A stretch of DNA of 34,389 nt from Gammaproteobacteria bacterium (GTDB lineage Bacteria > Pseudomonadota > Gammaproteobacteria > Pseudomonadales > Pseudomonadaceae), in the NCBI GenBank assembly GCA_018827205.1, contig JAHJXZ010000271.1, positions 1 through 34,389 of the forward strand. Reading direction: 5' to 3'. Each line of letters opens with the position of its first letter. Position 1 is the first letter of the stretch. Shown here piece after piece: positions 25,896 through 34,389 of this stretch. Made by a program: the position numbers and the translations under genes. The notes beneath the pieces are model-generated. The model was not told where the DNA came from, searched no databases, and saw only the letters and a list, made by a program, of their open reading frames with translations.

Positions 25896-26843
25896 ATGCT
25901 GAAGATTGCCCTGTACGTCTGCCCGCAAACCGTGTGCTCCAGCCTGAGCATGGCCATGGACGCCTTCGTGCTGGCCAACCGCCTGGCCGAGCAACGGCTG
26001 TTTGAGCTGCAGCGCGTCAGCCTGAACGGGCAAGCGGTTGATCTGGGCTTTGCGCAGATCCAGGTCGATGGCGACCTGAGCCAGGCCGAGGATGTAGACC
26101 TGATTCTGCTCGCCGCCACGGGCAGCGCCATCAACAGCACCTTGAGCGATAATGCAGCGCTACTGCCCTGGCTGGCCCTGCGACCGCAGCGTCAGCAACT
26201 GGCCAGCCTATGCAGCAGCGCCTTTCTCCTGGCTGCCGCTGGTGTGCTCGATGGTCGCCGCGCTACTACTCACTGGGCGCTGGCCGACCAGTTTCGTCAG
26301 CGTTATCCGCTGGTCAATTTGCAGATCGAGCAACTGATCTGCGAAGACGGCCACCTGCTCAGCTCCGGCGGCGCGCATGCCGGGCTCGACCTGTGCCTGC
26401 ACCTGATCGCCCAGCATGGCGGCGACGGCCTGGCGCAACAGGTGGCCAATGCCCTGGTGTTCGACAGCCAGCGCGGCCTGCAATCGCGCTTTGCCCCGCT
26501 GCTGCCACCGGCCAGCAGTGATTGCCAGCTCACGCCAGTGCTGCAGTGGCTGCAGCGTCATCATGGCGAAAATATTGACCTCAATCGCCTGGCCGCCCAA
26601 GCCAACTGCTCATCGCGCACTCTATTGCGGCGCTTCAAGGCCAGCACCGGGCTGACGCCCAACGATTATCTGCAGCGTGTGCGCATCAGCGCCGCGCAGC
26701 GCGCCCTACGTAGCCCGGCATCACTGGAGCAGATCGCCGAACAGGTCGGTTATGCCGACCGCGCCACCTTTGCCAAGCTGTTCAAGCAGCTCTGCGGGGA
26801 AAGCCCTGGAGCGTTCCGCAAGCGCCTACGCCAAGCGAACTAA
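25896..26843 (+). CDS. GlxA-family AraC-type transcriptional regulator
   Basis: A 315-residue regulator. The N-terminal DJ-1/PfpI-like sensor domain (residues 1-180) carries the typical ASLCSSAFLLAAAGVLDGRRATTHW block. The C-terminal double helix-turn-helix AraC domain (about 215-310) has LNRLAAQANCSSRTLLRRFKASTGLTPNDYLQRVRI and LEQIAEQVGYADRATFAKLFKQLCGESPGAFRKR. The ATG at 25896 starts the conserved LKIALYVCPQTVCSSLSMAMDAF. It is divergent from the NTF2-like gene and upstream of dauB by 99 bases, so its targets may lie on either side. GlxA-like regulators often control amine and amino-acid use. Confidence 0.9.
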   Translation: MLKIALYVCPQTVCSSLSMAMDAFVLANRLAEQRLFELQRVSLNGQAVDLGFAQIQVDGDLSQAEDVDLILLAATGSAINSTLSDNAALLPWLALRPQRQQLASLCSSAFLLAAAGVLDGRRATTHWALADQFRQRYPLVNLQIEQLICEDGHLLSSGGAHAGLDLCLHLIAQHGGDGLAQQVANALVFDSQRGLQSRFAPLLPPASSDCQLTPVLQWLQRHHGENIDLNRLAAQANCSSRTLLRRFKASTGLTPNDYLQRVRISAAQRALRSPASLEQIAEQVGYADRATFAKLFKQLCGESPGAFRKRLRQAN

Positions 26844-26864
26844 ACGTCGCAGCAACGTATCAAC

Positions 26865-26893
26865 TTGCCGCGCCAACGCTTGTCGATTAATAC
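26865..26893 (+). promoter_or_regulatory. Candidate sigma-70 promoter of dauBAR
   Basis: TTGCCG (26865-26870) and TAATAC (26888-26893) are separated by exactly 17 bases. They lie 49 bases before the dauB start in the only AT-rich stretch of this area. A TCCA-AAA-TGGA dyad (26901-26911) just downstream of the -10 is a reasonable place for a repressor such as DauR to bind. Confidence 0.5.
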
Positions 26894-26942
26894 CTTAAAG
26901 TCCAAAATGGAATTAATTGTTCAAATCGTTACGGAGCTGCTC

Positions 26943-29023
<2,081 letters not shown>

Positions 29024-29104
29024 TCAGTCGCAGCGCCCAAAGATGACGCCTCGGGCGCTTTGCGGCACACTCGCAACGCCTCCCAAGCCCGAAGAGTTAG
29101 CCGC

Positions 29105-29737
29105 ATGACGCCGCCCCGCCCTGCCCCCGAGCTGGACAACTACCGCACCATCGCCGACGCCATCGCCACGCTGTTCTTCCCCCACGCCGAAGTGGTGCTG
29201 CACAACCTGCGCACGCAGAAGGTCGACTACATCGCCAACAACATTTCCAAACGCGTGATCGGTGATGACGCAGCGCTGGAAGACATGCTCAGCGGCGAAG
29301 TGGATGAACGCAACATCGGCCCCTACGAAAAGCTCAACTGGGACGGCCAGAAGATCCGCTCGGTCAGCAGCGTATTGCGTGACGCCAGCGGCACCCCCAT
29401 CGCCGTGCTGTGCATCAACCTGAATATCTCGATGTTTGAAACCGCCAAGCAGGCGCTGGATCTGTTTCTCTCCTCCAGCAAACTGGTGCCGCAGCCCGAC
29501 GCACTGTTCCGCGACGACTGGCAGGAGCGCATCAACACCTTCCTGCACAGCTGGCTGCGTCAGCGCCAACTCGGCCTCAACCTGCTGACCCGCGAGCACA
29601 AACGCGAGCTGGTCGAAGCTCTGCACGCAGAGGGCGCCTTCAAAGGCAAAAGCGCCGCCAACTACATCGCCAACGTGCTGAATATGGGCCGCGCGACGGT
29701 GTACAAGCATTTGAAAGAGATCAAGGGCGAGGCTTGA
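29105..29737 (+). CDS. dauR: DauR-like transcriptional regulator (YheO PAS + HTH)
   Basis: A 210-residue regulator. The N-terminal YheO-like PAS domain runs about 15-120 (FFPHAEVVLHNLRTQKVDYIANNISKR, GTPIAVLCINLNISMF). A C-terminal helix-turn-helix at about 150-208 contains LTREHKRELVEALHAEGAFKGKSAANYIANVLNMGRATVYKHLKEI. In P. aeruginosa DauR represses dauBAR and is relieved by D-arginine or ketoarginine (established). Gene order here is the same, 81 bases after dauA. The ATG at 29105 follows a GAAGAG; upstream in-frame residues look unrelated. Confidence 0.88.
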   Translation: MTPPRPAPELDNYRTIADAIATLFFPHAEVVLHNLRTQKVDYIANNISKRVIGDDAALEDMLSGEVDERNIGPYEKLNWDGQKIRSVSSVLRDASGTPIAVLCINLNISMFETAKQALDLFLSSSKLVPQPDALFRDDWQERINTFLHSWLRQRQLGLNLLTREHKRELVEALHAEGAFKGKSAANYIANVLNMGRATVYKHLKEIKGEA

Positions 29738-29766
29738 GCGCACTTATCCGGCAAGGAGTGCCAGGC

Positions 29767-30219
29767 ATGCAACGCTTTATCAGTTTTATCCTCGTAACTA
29801 TTCAGACGCTGGGCATTCCCCTGGTGGCAGGGCTGTTTATCTGCGCTGTCACAGGTGAGCTGAACAACCAGCGCCTCACGCTGGAATGGCCACTTTTAAT
29901 TGATGTCAATTCCCCGCTGCTGGAAACCCTGCTGCTCTCGATACCCAGTATGTTGCTCTATACAACATCAGTTAGAGTGCTGAAAAAGCCCCTACGGCGA
30001 GCTGCCAGCTTTGTTCTGCTCGCTGTGCTTGCGGCCTACTTCAGCTGCGAGGTCTTTGCCCAGGCCTTTGGTAATACCTGGGCGCCGTCAGAGATTTTCT
30101 TCGAGCTGTTTCTCGCGCACCGGCACCTACTTGCAATCGCCCTGCTACCCGGTCTGCTGCTGTGGTGGCTTACTGATGTATTCGGAACAGCAATACGCAG
30201 ACGCCTGACACAGTCGTAG
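29767..30219 (+). CDS. Small four-helix membrane protein, unknown
   Basis: A 150-residue protein I do not recognise. About four hydrophobic segments are seen: FISFILVTIQTLGIPLVAGLFICAV, TLLLSIPSMLLYTTSVRVL, ASFVLLAVLAAYFSCEVFAQ and LLAIALLPGLLLWWLTDVFG. They are linked by short loops and followed by a basic C-terminus. AAGGAG 8 bases before the ATG at 29767 fixes the start. It begins 30 bases after dauR, so it could ride on the dauBAR mRNA. Its base composition is visibly lower in GC than the neighbours, which may indicate later acquisition. It might be a membrane partner of the D-arginine system, but nothing in it shows that. Confidence 0.8.
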   Translation: MQRFISFILVTIQTLGIPLVAGLFICAVTGELNNQRLTLEWPLLIDVNSPLLETLLLSIPSMLLYTTSVRVLKKPLRRAASFVLLAVLAAYFSCEVFAQAFGNTWAPSEIFFELFLAHRHLLAIALLPGLLLWWLTDVFGTAIRRRLTQS

Positions 30220-30487
30220 CAGGCCACGCATCGGCGACTATCCACAAGTGCGTTGGCGCAAAAACCACCCTCGCCACACCAGCTAATTTGTCGCCTCTAG
30301 CGCTAAAAAACCTATAGCCCAAGCCCTCTACCAAGCCGCACCGGCACTTTGCTGGTGGGCACGCTTTTATCTTGCCAGCGACTACAAAAATCATAATTTC
30401 GCCATTCCTCGGCTCCGAACAGAATGCGGCCAAGCCCCACAGTCAGCCGCACTAGAACAATAACGTTCGGAATCAGAGGACCCTGCC
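30220..30487. other. AT-richer intergenic region before the flavin monooxygenase
   Basis: This is the longest gene-free stretch of the window. It contains a 7-bp hairpin, CACCGGC (30339-30345) with GCTGGTG (30351-30357) including one G-T pair, followed after a few bases by CTTTTA: a poor terminator candidate. An AT-rich segment with CATAAT lies further down and could belong to the promoter of the downstream operon. AGAGGA lies just before the ATG at 30488. No tRNA or convincing open frame was found. Confidence 0.4.
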
Positions 30488-31807
30488 ATGACCGACCTGA
30501 ATCAAAGCGCCTTGCGCATGCACACCGGCGTGAACCTTGAAGGAACAGAAATCGACACACTGGTGGTCGGTGCCGGTCAGGCCGGTGTGGCCATCAGCGA
30601 GCACCTGAGCAAACTCGGCGTGCCGCACCTGGTACTGGAACGCAACCGCATCGCTGAAGCCTGGCGCACTGGTCGCTGGGATTCGCTGGTGGCCAACGGC
30701 CCAGCCTGGCACGACCGCTTTCCGGGGCTGGAATTCGACGATCTAGACGCCGATGCCTTTGCGCCGAAAGAACGTATGGCTGCCTATTTCGAAGCCTACG
30801 CACAAAAGTTCGACGCGCCGATTCACACTGGTGTGGAAGTAAAGAAGGTGGTGCGCAACAGCGATCGTCCAGGCTTCACCATTGAGACCTCCGCAGGCGT
30901 GATTCAGGCCAACCGCGTGGTTTGCGCCACAGGGCCATTCCAGCGTCCGGTGATCCCGCCGATTGCGCCCAAGGATGAGCAACTGGTGCAGATCCACTCG
31001 GCGCAGTACTTCAATCCACATCAGTTACCGGACGGTGCCGTGCTGGTGGTCGGTGCTGGTTCGTCAGGCGTGCAGATCGCTGATGAGCTGCAACGCTCCG
31101 GACGCAAAGTTTACCTCTCGGTCGGCCCGCATGATCGTCCGCCACGCAGCTACCGAAACCGTGACTTCTGCTGGTGGCTTGGCGTGCTCGGCGAATGGGA
31201 TGCGGAAGCCGCCCAGCCGGGCAAGGAACACGTGACCATCGCCGTGAGCGGCGCTCGGGGCGGCCATACCGTGGATTTCCGTAGCCTGGCCCATCAGGGC
31301 ATGACCCTCGTGGGGCTGACCAAAGCCTTCGACAACAGCGTGGTGACTTTTCAGCAGGACCTGGCCGACAACCTGGCGCGCGGCGATGAGAACTACCTCG
31401 CGCTGCTGGACGCGGCCGACGCCTATATCGCCCGCAATGGCCTCGACCTGCCGGAAGAGCCCGAGGCACGCAGCCTGTTCCCGGACCCGGACTGCGTGAC
31501 CAAACCGCTGCTCGAACTGGACCTGGCCAAGGCCGGCGTCACCTCGATCATCTGGGCCACCGGCTATGCCGTGGATTTCAGCTGGCTGCAGGTAAATGCC
31601 TTCGACGCCAAGGGCAAGCCGCAGCACCAGCGCGGTGTATCTAGCGAGCCGGGGATCTACTTCCTCGGCCTGCCGTGGTTGTCGCGTCGTGGTTCGAGCT
31701 TTATCTGGGGCGTGTGGCACGACGCCAAACACGTCGCCGGGCATATCGCTACACAGCGCACCTACCTGGCCTATCGCGATAGCACAGCGCGGCAGAGCGC
31801 TGACTGA
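30488..31807 (+). CDS. Flavin-dependent monooxygenase (FMO/CzcO-like NAD(P)/FAD oxidoreductase)
   Basis: A 439-residue flavoenzyme of the group B monooxygenase type. The FAD Rossmann motif GAGQAG is at 28-33, the NADPH motif GAGSSG at 189-194, and an ATGP motif at 147-150. A second ATGY comes later (IIWATGYAVDFSWL). Such enzymes oxygenate nitrogen, sulfur or carbonyl groups of small molecules. It is not a DAAO-type oxidase, because it carries both FAD and NAD(P) sites. It heads a same-strand cluster with a Rid protein, a DUF1028 protein and an ArgE-like hydrolase, which points to stepwise catabolism of an N-acyl or amine compound (inference). Confidence 0.88.
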   Translation: MTDLNQSALRMHTGVNLEGTEIDTLVVGAGQAGVAISEHLSKLGVPHLVLERNRIAEAWRTGRWDSLVANGPAWHDRFPGLEFDDLDADAFAPKERMAAYFEAYAQKFDAPIHTGVEVKKVVRNSDRPGFTIETSAGVIQANRVVCATGPFQRPVIPPIAPKDEQLVQIHSAQYFNPHQLPDGAVLVVGAGSSGVQIADELQRSGRKVYLSVGPHDRPPRSYRNRDFCWWLGVLGEWDAEAAQPGKEHVTIAVSGARGGHTVDFRSLAHQGMTLVGLTKAFDNSVVTFQQDLADNLARGDENYLALLDAADAYIARNGLDLPEEPEARSLFPDPDCVTKPLLELDLAKAGVTSIIWATGYAVDFSWLQVNAFDAKGKPQHQRGVSSEPGIYFLGLPWLSRRGSSFIWGVWHDAKHVAGHIATQRTYLAYRDSTARQSAD

Positions 31808-31830
31808 GCGCCCGCCCCAGCTTGCCGACC

Positions 31831-31848
31831 GAGGCCCTGCAGGGCCTC
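31831..31848. other. Perfect 18-base palindrome between the monooxygenase and Rid genes
   Basis: GAGGCCCTGCAGGGCCTC reads the same on both strands and can form a 7-bp hairpin with a TGCA loop. It lies 24 bases after the monooxygenase stop and 32 before the Rid start. There is no T run; it may process or stabilise the polycistronic mRNA, or bind a dimeric regulator. Confidence 0.5.
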
Positions 31849-31879
31849 CTCAACCACTCCGTTTACAGGAAGCAAGTCG

Positions 31880-32308
31880 ATGCCTACTCATACCCGCATC
31901 CGCATGTTCAACACCAAAGACACTTACCCCAACCAGAGCCTGGACAACGACCTGTGTCAGGCCGTGCGCGCCGGCAACACCGTGTATGTACGCGGGCAGA
32001 TCGGTACTGACTTTAGCGGCAAGCTGGTTGGCCTCGGTGACCCGCGCGCCCAGGCCGAACAAGCCATGAAGAACGTCAAGCAACTGCTCGAAGAGGCCGG
32101 CAGCGACCTGTCGCACATCGTCAAAACCACAACCTACCTGATCGACCCGCGCTACCGCGAGCCGGTCTACAAGGAAGTCGGCAAGTGGCTCAAGGGCGTG
32201 TTCCCAATCTCCACCGGCCTGGTAATCAGTGGCCTCGGCCAGCCGGAGTGGTTGATGGAGATCGATGTGATCGCGGTGATCCCGGACGACTGGCAGGCAA
32301 AAGCCTAA
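31880..32308 (+). CDS. Rid-family (YjgF/UK114) protein lacking the catalytic arginine
   Basis: A 142-residue protein of the Rid family. The fold is recognised by VYVRGQIGTDFSGKLVGLGDPRAQAEQAMKNVKQLLEEAGSDLSHIVKTTTYL. Canonical RidA deaminates reactive enamine/imine intermediates through an Arg (E. coli Arg105, in FPAR). Here the matching place reads FPIST (residues 108-112), so Ser replaces Arg, while the later Glu127 in EIDVIAV is kept. It therefore belongs with the Rid subfamilies without the Arg, whose activity is largely unknown. AGGAA lies 9 bases before the ATG. It is 10 bases from the DUF1028 gene, thus the same operon. Confidence 0.9.
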   Translation: MPTHTRIRMFNTKDTYPNQSLDNDLCQAVRAGNTVYVRGQIGTDFSGKLVGLGDPRAQAEQAMKNVKQLLEEAGSDLSHIVKTTTYLIDPRYREPVYKEVGKWLKGVFPISTGLVISGLGQPEWLMEIDVIAVIPDDWQAKA

Positions 32309-32318
32309 GGAGCGCGCC

Positions 32319-32993
32319 ATGACCTTTTCCATCGTCGGCCGCTGCAGCGAAACCGGTCAGCTGGGCATTGCCATCAGTTCGTCGAGCATTGCCGTCGGCG
32401 CGCGTTGCCCCTGGCTGCGCGCTGGGGTTGGCGCGGTGGCCAGCCAAAACATCACCCTGCCGGCCCTAGGCCCGCAGATTCTCGACGCACTTGAGGCCGG
32501 CCTGGAACCGGCAGCAGCGCTGGATCAAGCACTCAGTCGCAATGGTTACAGCCAGTACCGCCAGGTTGCGCTGCTCGACAACCAGGGTCGCAGCGCACTT
32601 TTCTCCGGCAGTGAAGCACTGGGGCTGCACAACGCATTGGCTGGCGAGCAATGCGTGGCGGCCGGCAACCTGTTGGCCTCGCCTGCAGTGATCGCTGCCA
32701 TGATCAACGCCTTCGAACACACACAGGGGCTGCTGGCCGAACGCCTGCTCGCCGCCATGCACGCAGCGATGGCAGAAGGCGGCGAAGCCGGGCCGGTGCA
32801 TTCGGCGGCGCTCAAGGTGGTGGACGATCTCACCTGGCCGCTGATCGACTTGCGCGTGGACTGGGCTGATGACAACCCGATTGGCCAGCTGGACAGCCTC
32901 TGGCAAGCCTACCGGCCGCAGATGCAGGACTACGTAATCCGCGCCCTCGACCCAACCCGCGCACCCAGCTATGGCGTACCTGGCGATGAGTAA
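32319..32993 (+). CDS. DUF1028 domain protein
   Basis: A 224-residue protein of the DUF1028 family, related in fold to Ntn-hydrolases (family knowledge). The N-terminus MTFSIVGRCSETGQLGIAISSSSIAVGARCPWLRAGVGAVASQ is highly typical, as are the following HSAALKVVDD and PLIDLRVDWADDNP. The substrate is unknown. GGAG 6 bases before the ATG gives a clear start. The stop overlaps the next gene's start by 8 bases (32986-32993), so translation is coupled. Its position between a Rid protein and an M20 deacylase suggests it acts on an intermediate of the same route. Confidence 0.9.
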   Translation: MTFSIVGRCSETGQLGIAISSSSIAVGARCPWLRAGVGAVASQNITLPALGPQILDALEAGLEPAAALDQALSRNGYSQYRQVALLDNQGRSALFSGSEALGLHNALAGEQCVAAGNLLASPAVIAAMINAFEHTQGLLAERLLAAMHAAMAEGGEAGPVHSAALKVVDDLTWPLIDLRVDWADDNPIGQLDSLWQAYRPQMQDYVIRALDPTRAPSYGVPGDE

Positions 32994-34149
32994 TCCAAGC
33001 AGCCGCGACCTACTCGCCGCACTTGTGGCTTTCCCCACCGTCAGCCGCGACTCCAATCTGGCACTGATCGAATTCGTTCGCGACTACCTCAACAAACTTG
33101 GCGTGGCCTGCGAGCTGGATTACAACACACCGCACAGCAAGGCCAATCTGTACGCCATCATCGGCCCAACGGACCGTGGCGGCGTGCTGCTCTCCGGGCA
33201 CAGCGACGTGGTACCGGTGGATGGCCAAGCCTGGAGCCTGCCGCCCTTCGAGCTGAGCGAGCGCGACGGCAAGCTGTATGGCCGTGGCACGGCCGATATG
33301 AAGGGCTTTATCGCCTGCGTGCTGGCCGCCGTGCCGCGCTTTCTCGCCCAGCCACTGCGCCTGCCGGTACATCTGGCGTTTTCCTATGACGAAGAAGTCG
33401 GCTGCCTGGGCGTGCGTTCGCTGCTCGCCGACCTGCAGCAGCGCCCCAACAAACCCGTGCTCTGCATAATTGGCGAACCCACTGAACTCAAACCGGTGCT
33501 CGGCCATAAAGGCAAACTGGCCATGCGCTGCCAGGTACAAGGCGCGGCCTGCCACTCCGCTTATGCCCCGCAGGGAGTGAATGCCATTGAATACGCCGCC
33601 AAACTGATCAACAAGCTCGGTGAAATCGGCCAGCGCCTGAGCGCCGTTGAATGTCAGGATGCGCGTTTCGCCCCACCCTATTCCACGGTGCAAACCGGAC
33701 TGATCAGCGGCGGCCGCGCGCTGAATATTGTTCCAGCCGACTGCCAGTTCGACTTCGAGGTGCGCGCCCTGCCCAGCGATGACCCGCAGCAGGTCACCGA
33801 TGAACTACGCGCCTACGCCGAAACGGAACTGCTGCCGCAGATGCGCCTACGCAGCAGTACCAGCACCATCGATTTCCAACCGTTGTCAGCCTACCCCGGC
33901 CTGGTCACCGATCCACATAGCGAAGCGGCCGAACTGCTGGCCCTGCTTAGCGGCAGCCGCGAGTACACCACCGTGGCATTCGGCACAGAAGGCGGCCTGT
34001 TCTACCAGGCCGGCATCCCCACCGTGGTCTGCGGCCCCGGCAGCATGGAGCAGGGCCATAAACCCGATGAGTTTGTCAGCTGTGAGCAACTGGCCGGCTG
34101 CGACGCCATGCTGGCGCGCCTGGCTGATTGGTTGGAGCAGCACGCCTGA
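32986..34149 (+). CDS. ArgE-type acetylornithine deacetylase-like M20 metallohydrolase
   Basis: A 387-residue zinc-dependent N-acyl amino-acid deacylase of family M20A. Metal and catalytic residues are seen in order: SGHSDVVPVDG (His72 and Asp74), GRGTADMKGF (Asp104), SYDEEVGCLG (Glu136 and Glu137), IGEPTELKPVLGHKGK, HSAYAPQGVNAIEYAA and the late GPGSMEQGHKPDEF His. It is close to ArgE, but its operon context (monooxygenase, Rid, DUF1028) argues for a catabolic N-acyl substrate rather than arginine synthesis. The ATG at 32986 (MSNPSSRDLL) is preferred; an ATG at 32971 would add five residues. A strong terminator follows. Confidence 0.88.
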   Translation: MSNPSSRDLLAALVAFPTVSRDSNLALIEFVRDYLNKLGVACELDYNTPHSKANLYAIIGPTDRGGVLLSGHSDVVPVDGQAWSLPPFELSERDGKLYGRGTADMKGFIACVLAAVPRFLAQPLRLPVHLAFSYDEEVGCLGVRSLLADLQQRPNKPVLCIIGEPTELKPVLGHKGKLAMRCQVQGAACHSAYAPQGVNAIEYAAKLINKLGEIGQRLSAVECQDARFAPPYSTVQTGLISGGRALNIVPADCQFDFEVRALPSDDPQQVTDELRAYAETELLPQMRLRSSTSTIDFQPLSAYPGLVTDPHSEAAELLALLSGSREYTTVAFGTEGGLFYQAGIPTVVCGPGSMEQGHKPDEFVSCEQLAGCDAMLARLADWLEQHA

Positions 34150-34159
34150 GTCACCCCTT

Positions 34160-34198
34160 GCCCGCTCTGCGCGGCAGAACCGCAGAACGGGCTTTTTT
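34160..34198 (+). terminator. Rho-independent terminator after the ArgE-like gene
   Basis: GCCCG-C-TCTGCG (34160-34171) pairs with CGCAGA-A-CGGGC (34181-34192), one mismatch in a 12-bp stem around a 9-base loop. Six T residues follow (34193-34198). It starts 11 bases after the stop and closes the four-gene cluster. Confidence 0.92.
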
Positions 34199-34250
34199 AC
34201 AGACTCCAGGGCCCGGGAGCCCTAGGTTGAGGCCAAAACAACCCCTTCGT

Positions 34251-34389
34251 TTATGCGCGGACGCCTGGGGTGCCGCGCGCGTTTTTCTTCTGCAGGATCA
34301 TCGAGGCTTCGTTGTAGGCATGCTGGAAGGCCTCGCTGCCTATCCACTCCACGGCCGTATCTTCATCTTCACTGTGAAAGATCCCGCGA
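34251..34389 (-). CDS. Unrecognised protein, C-terminal end only
   Basis: An open frame on the minus strand enters the window at its right edge and ends with TAA at 34251-34253. It gives the last 45 residues, including FHSEDEDTAVEWIGSEAF, HAYNEASMILQKKN and a basic end GTPGVRA. The acidic, soluble character, clean codon use and closeness to the convergent terminator support a real gene. The family could not be identified from this fragment. Confidence 0.6.
   Translation of the reverse strand, partial: RGIFHSEDEDTAVEWIGSEAFQHAYNEASMILQKKNARGTPGVRA

Noticed and set aside
30340..30380. Possible sigma-54 promoter (GGGCACGC...TTGC)
   Set aside because: Spacing between the GG and GC elements is wrong for sigma-54.

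Overview
The window reads as a chromosomal segment of a Pseudomonas-like gammaproteobacterium. It has high GC, dense short-gap operons, and a dauB-dauA-dauR operon closely resembling the P. aeruginosa D-arginine system. The order valS ... yejK/ndpA ... dauBAR is also the relative order I remember for P. aeruginosa PAO1, although many genes in between differ. Two dedicated Na+/H+ antiporters (NhaC, NhaD) next to valS suggest a lineage from a saline, brackish or alkaline habitat (inference). I see no tRNA, rRNA, CRISPR array, transposase or prophage gene. No gene-free stretch exceeds 300 bases; the longest, about 268 bases, is 30220-30487.

Region 1 (1-6800, plus strand): the 3' part of valS and its terminator; nhaC; a leader with two strong hairpins; nhaD; a small winged-helix protein; a VTT/DedA-like membrane protein; rlmF. 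Region 2 (6800-9660, minus strand): an SLC13/ArsB-type permease and a secreted beta-propeller protein, separated by a terminator and what looks like a dispersed Pseudomonas repeat. Region 3 (9835-14045): three secreted solute-binding proteins with no permease nearby, plus an ABC1/UbiB-type atypical kinase. The third binding protein is cut by an in-frame TGA, after which 25 further codons still look like the natural C-terminus.

Region 4 (14160-20640): lrp-sbcD-sbcC, overlapping by 4 bases at each junction and starting with GTG, TTG and ATG, divergent from a YjeH-type amino-acid exporter. The shared intergenic region carries a TTGAC-G-GTCAA dyad and a 21-bp-spaced direct repeat that could be the Lrp operator. 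Region 5 (20700-25900): a membrane-anchored TAXI binding protein; yejK and ppk2 two bases apart; and, on the minus strand, a GST with an extra C-terminal domain, a GIY-YIG protein and an NTF2-like protein, divergent from a GlxA-type regulator.

Region 6 (25900-34389): the GlxA-type regulator; dauBAR, in which DauA oxidises D-arginine to the keto acid, DauB reductively aminates this to L-arginine and DauR is the expected repressor; a small membrane protein; then a flavin monooxygenase, a Rid-family protein lacking the catalytic Arg, a DUF1028 protein and an ArgE-like M20 deacetylase, closed by a strong terminator. This last four-gene set is the best candidate for an undescribed catabolic pathway. 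The window ends inside an unrecognised minus-strand gene.
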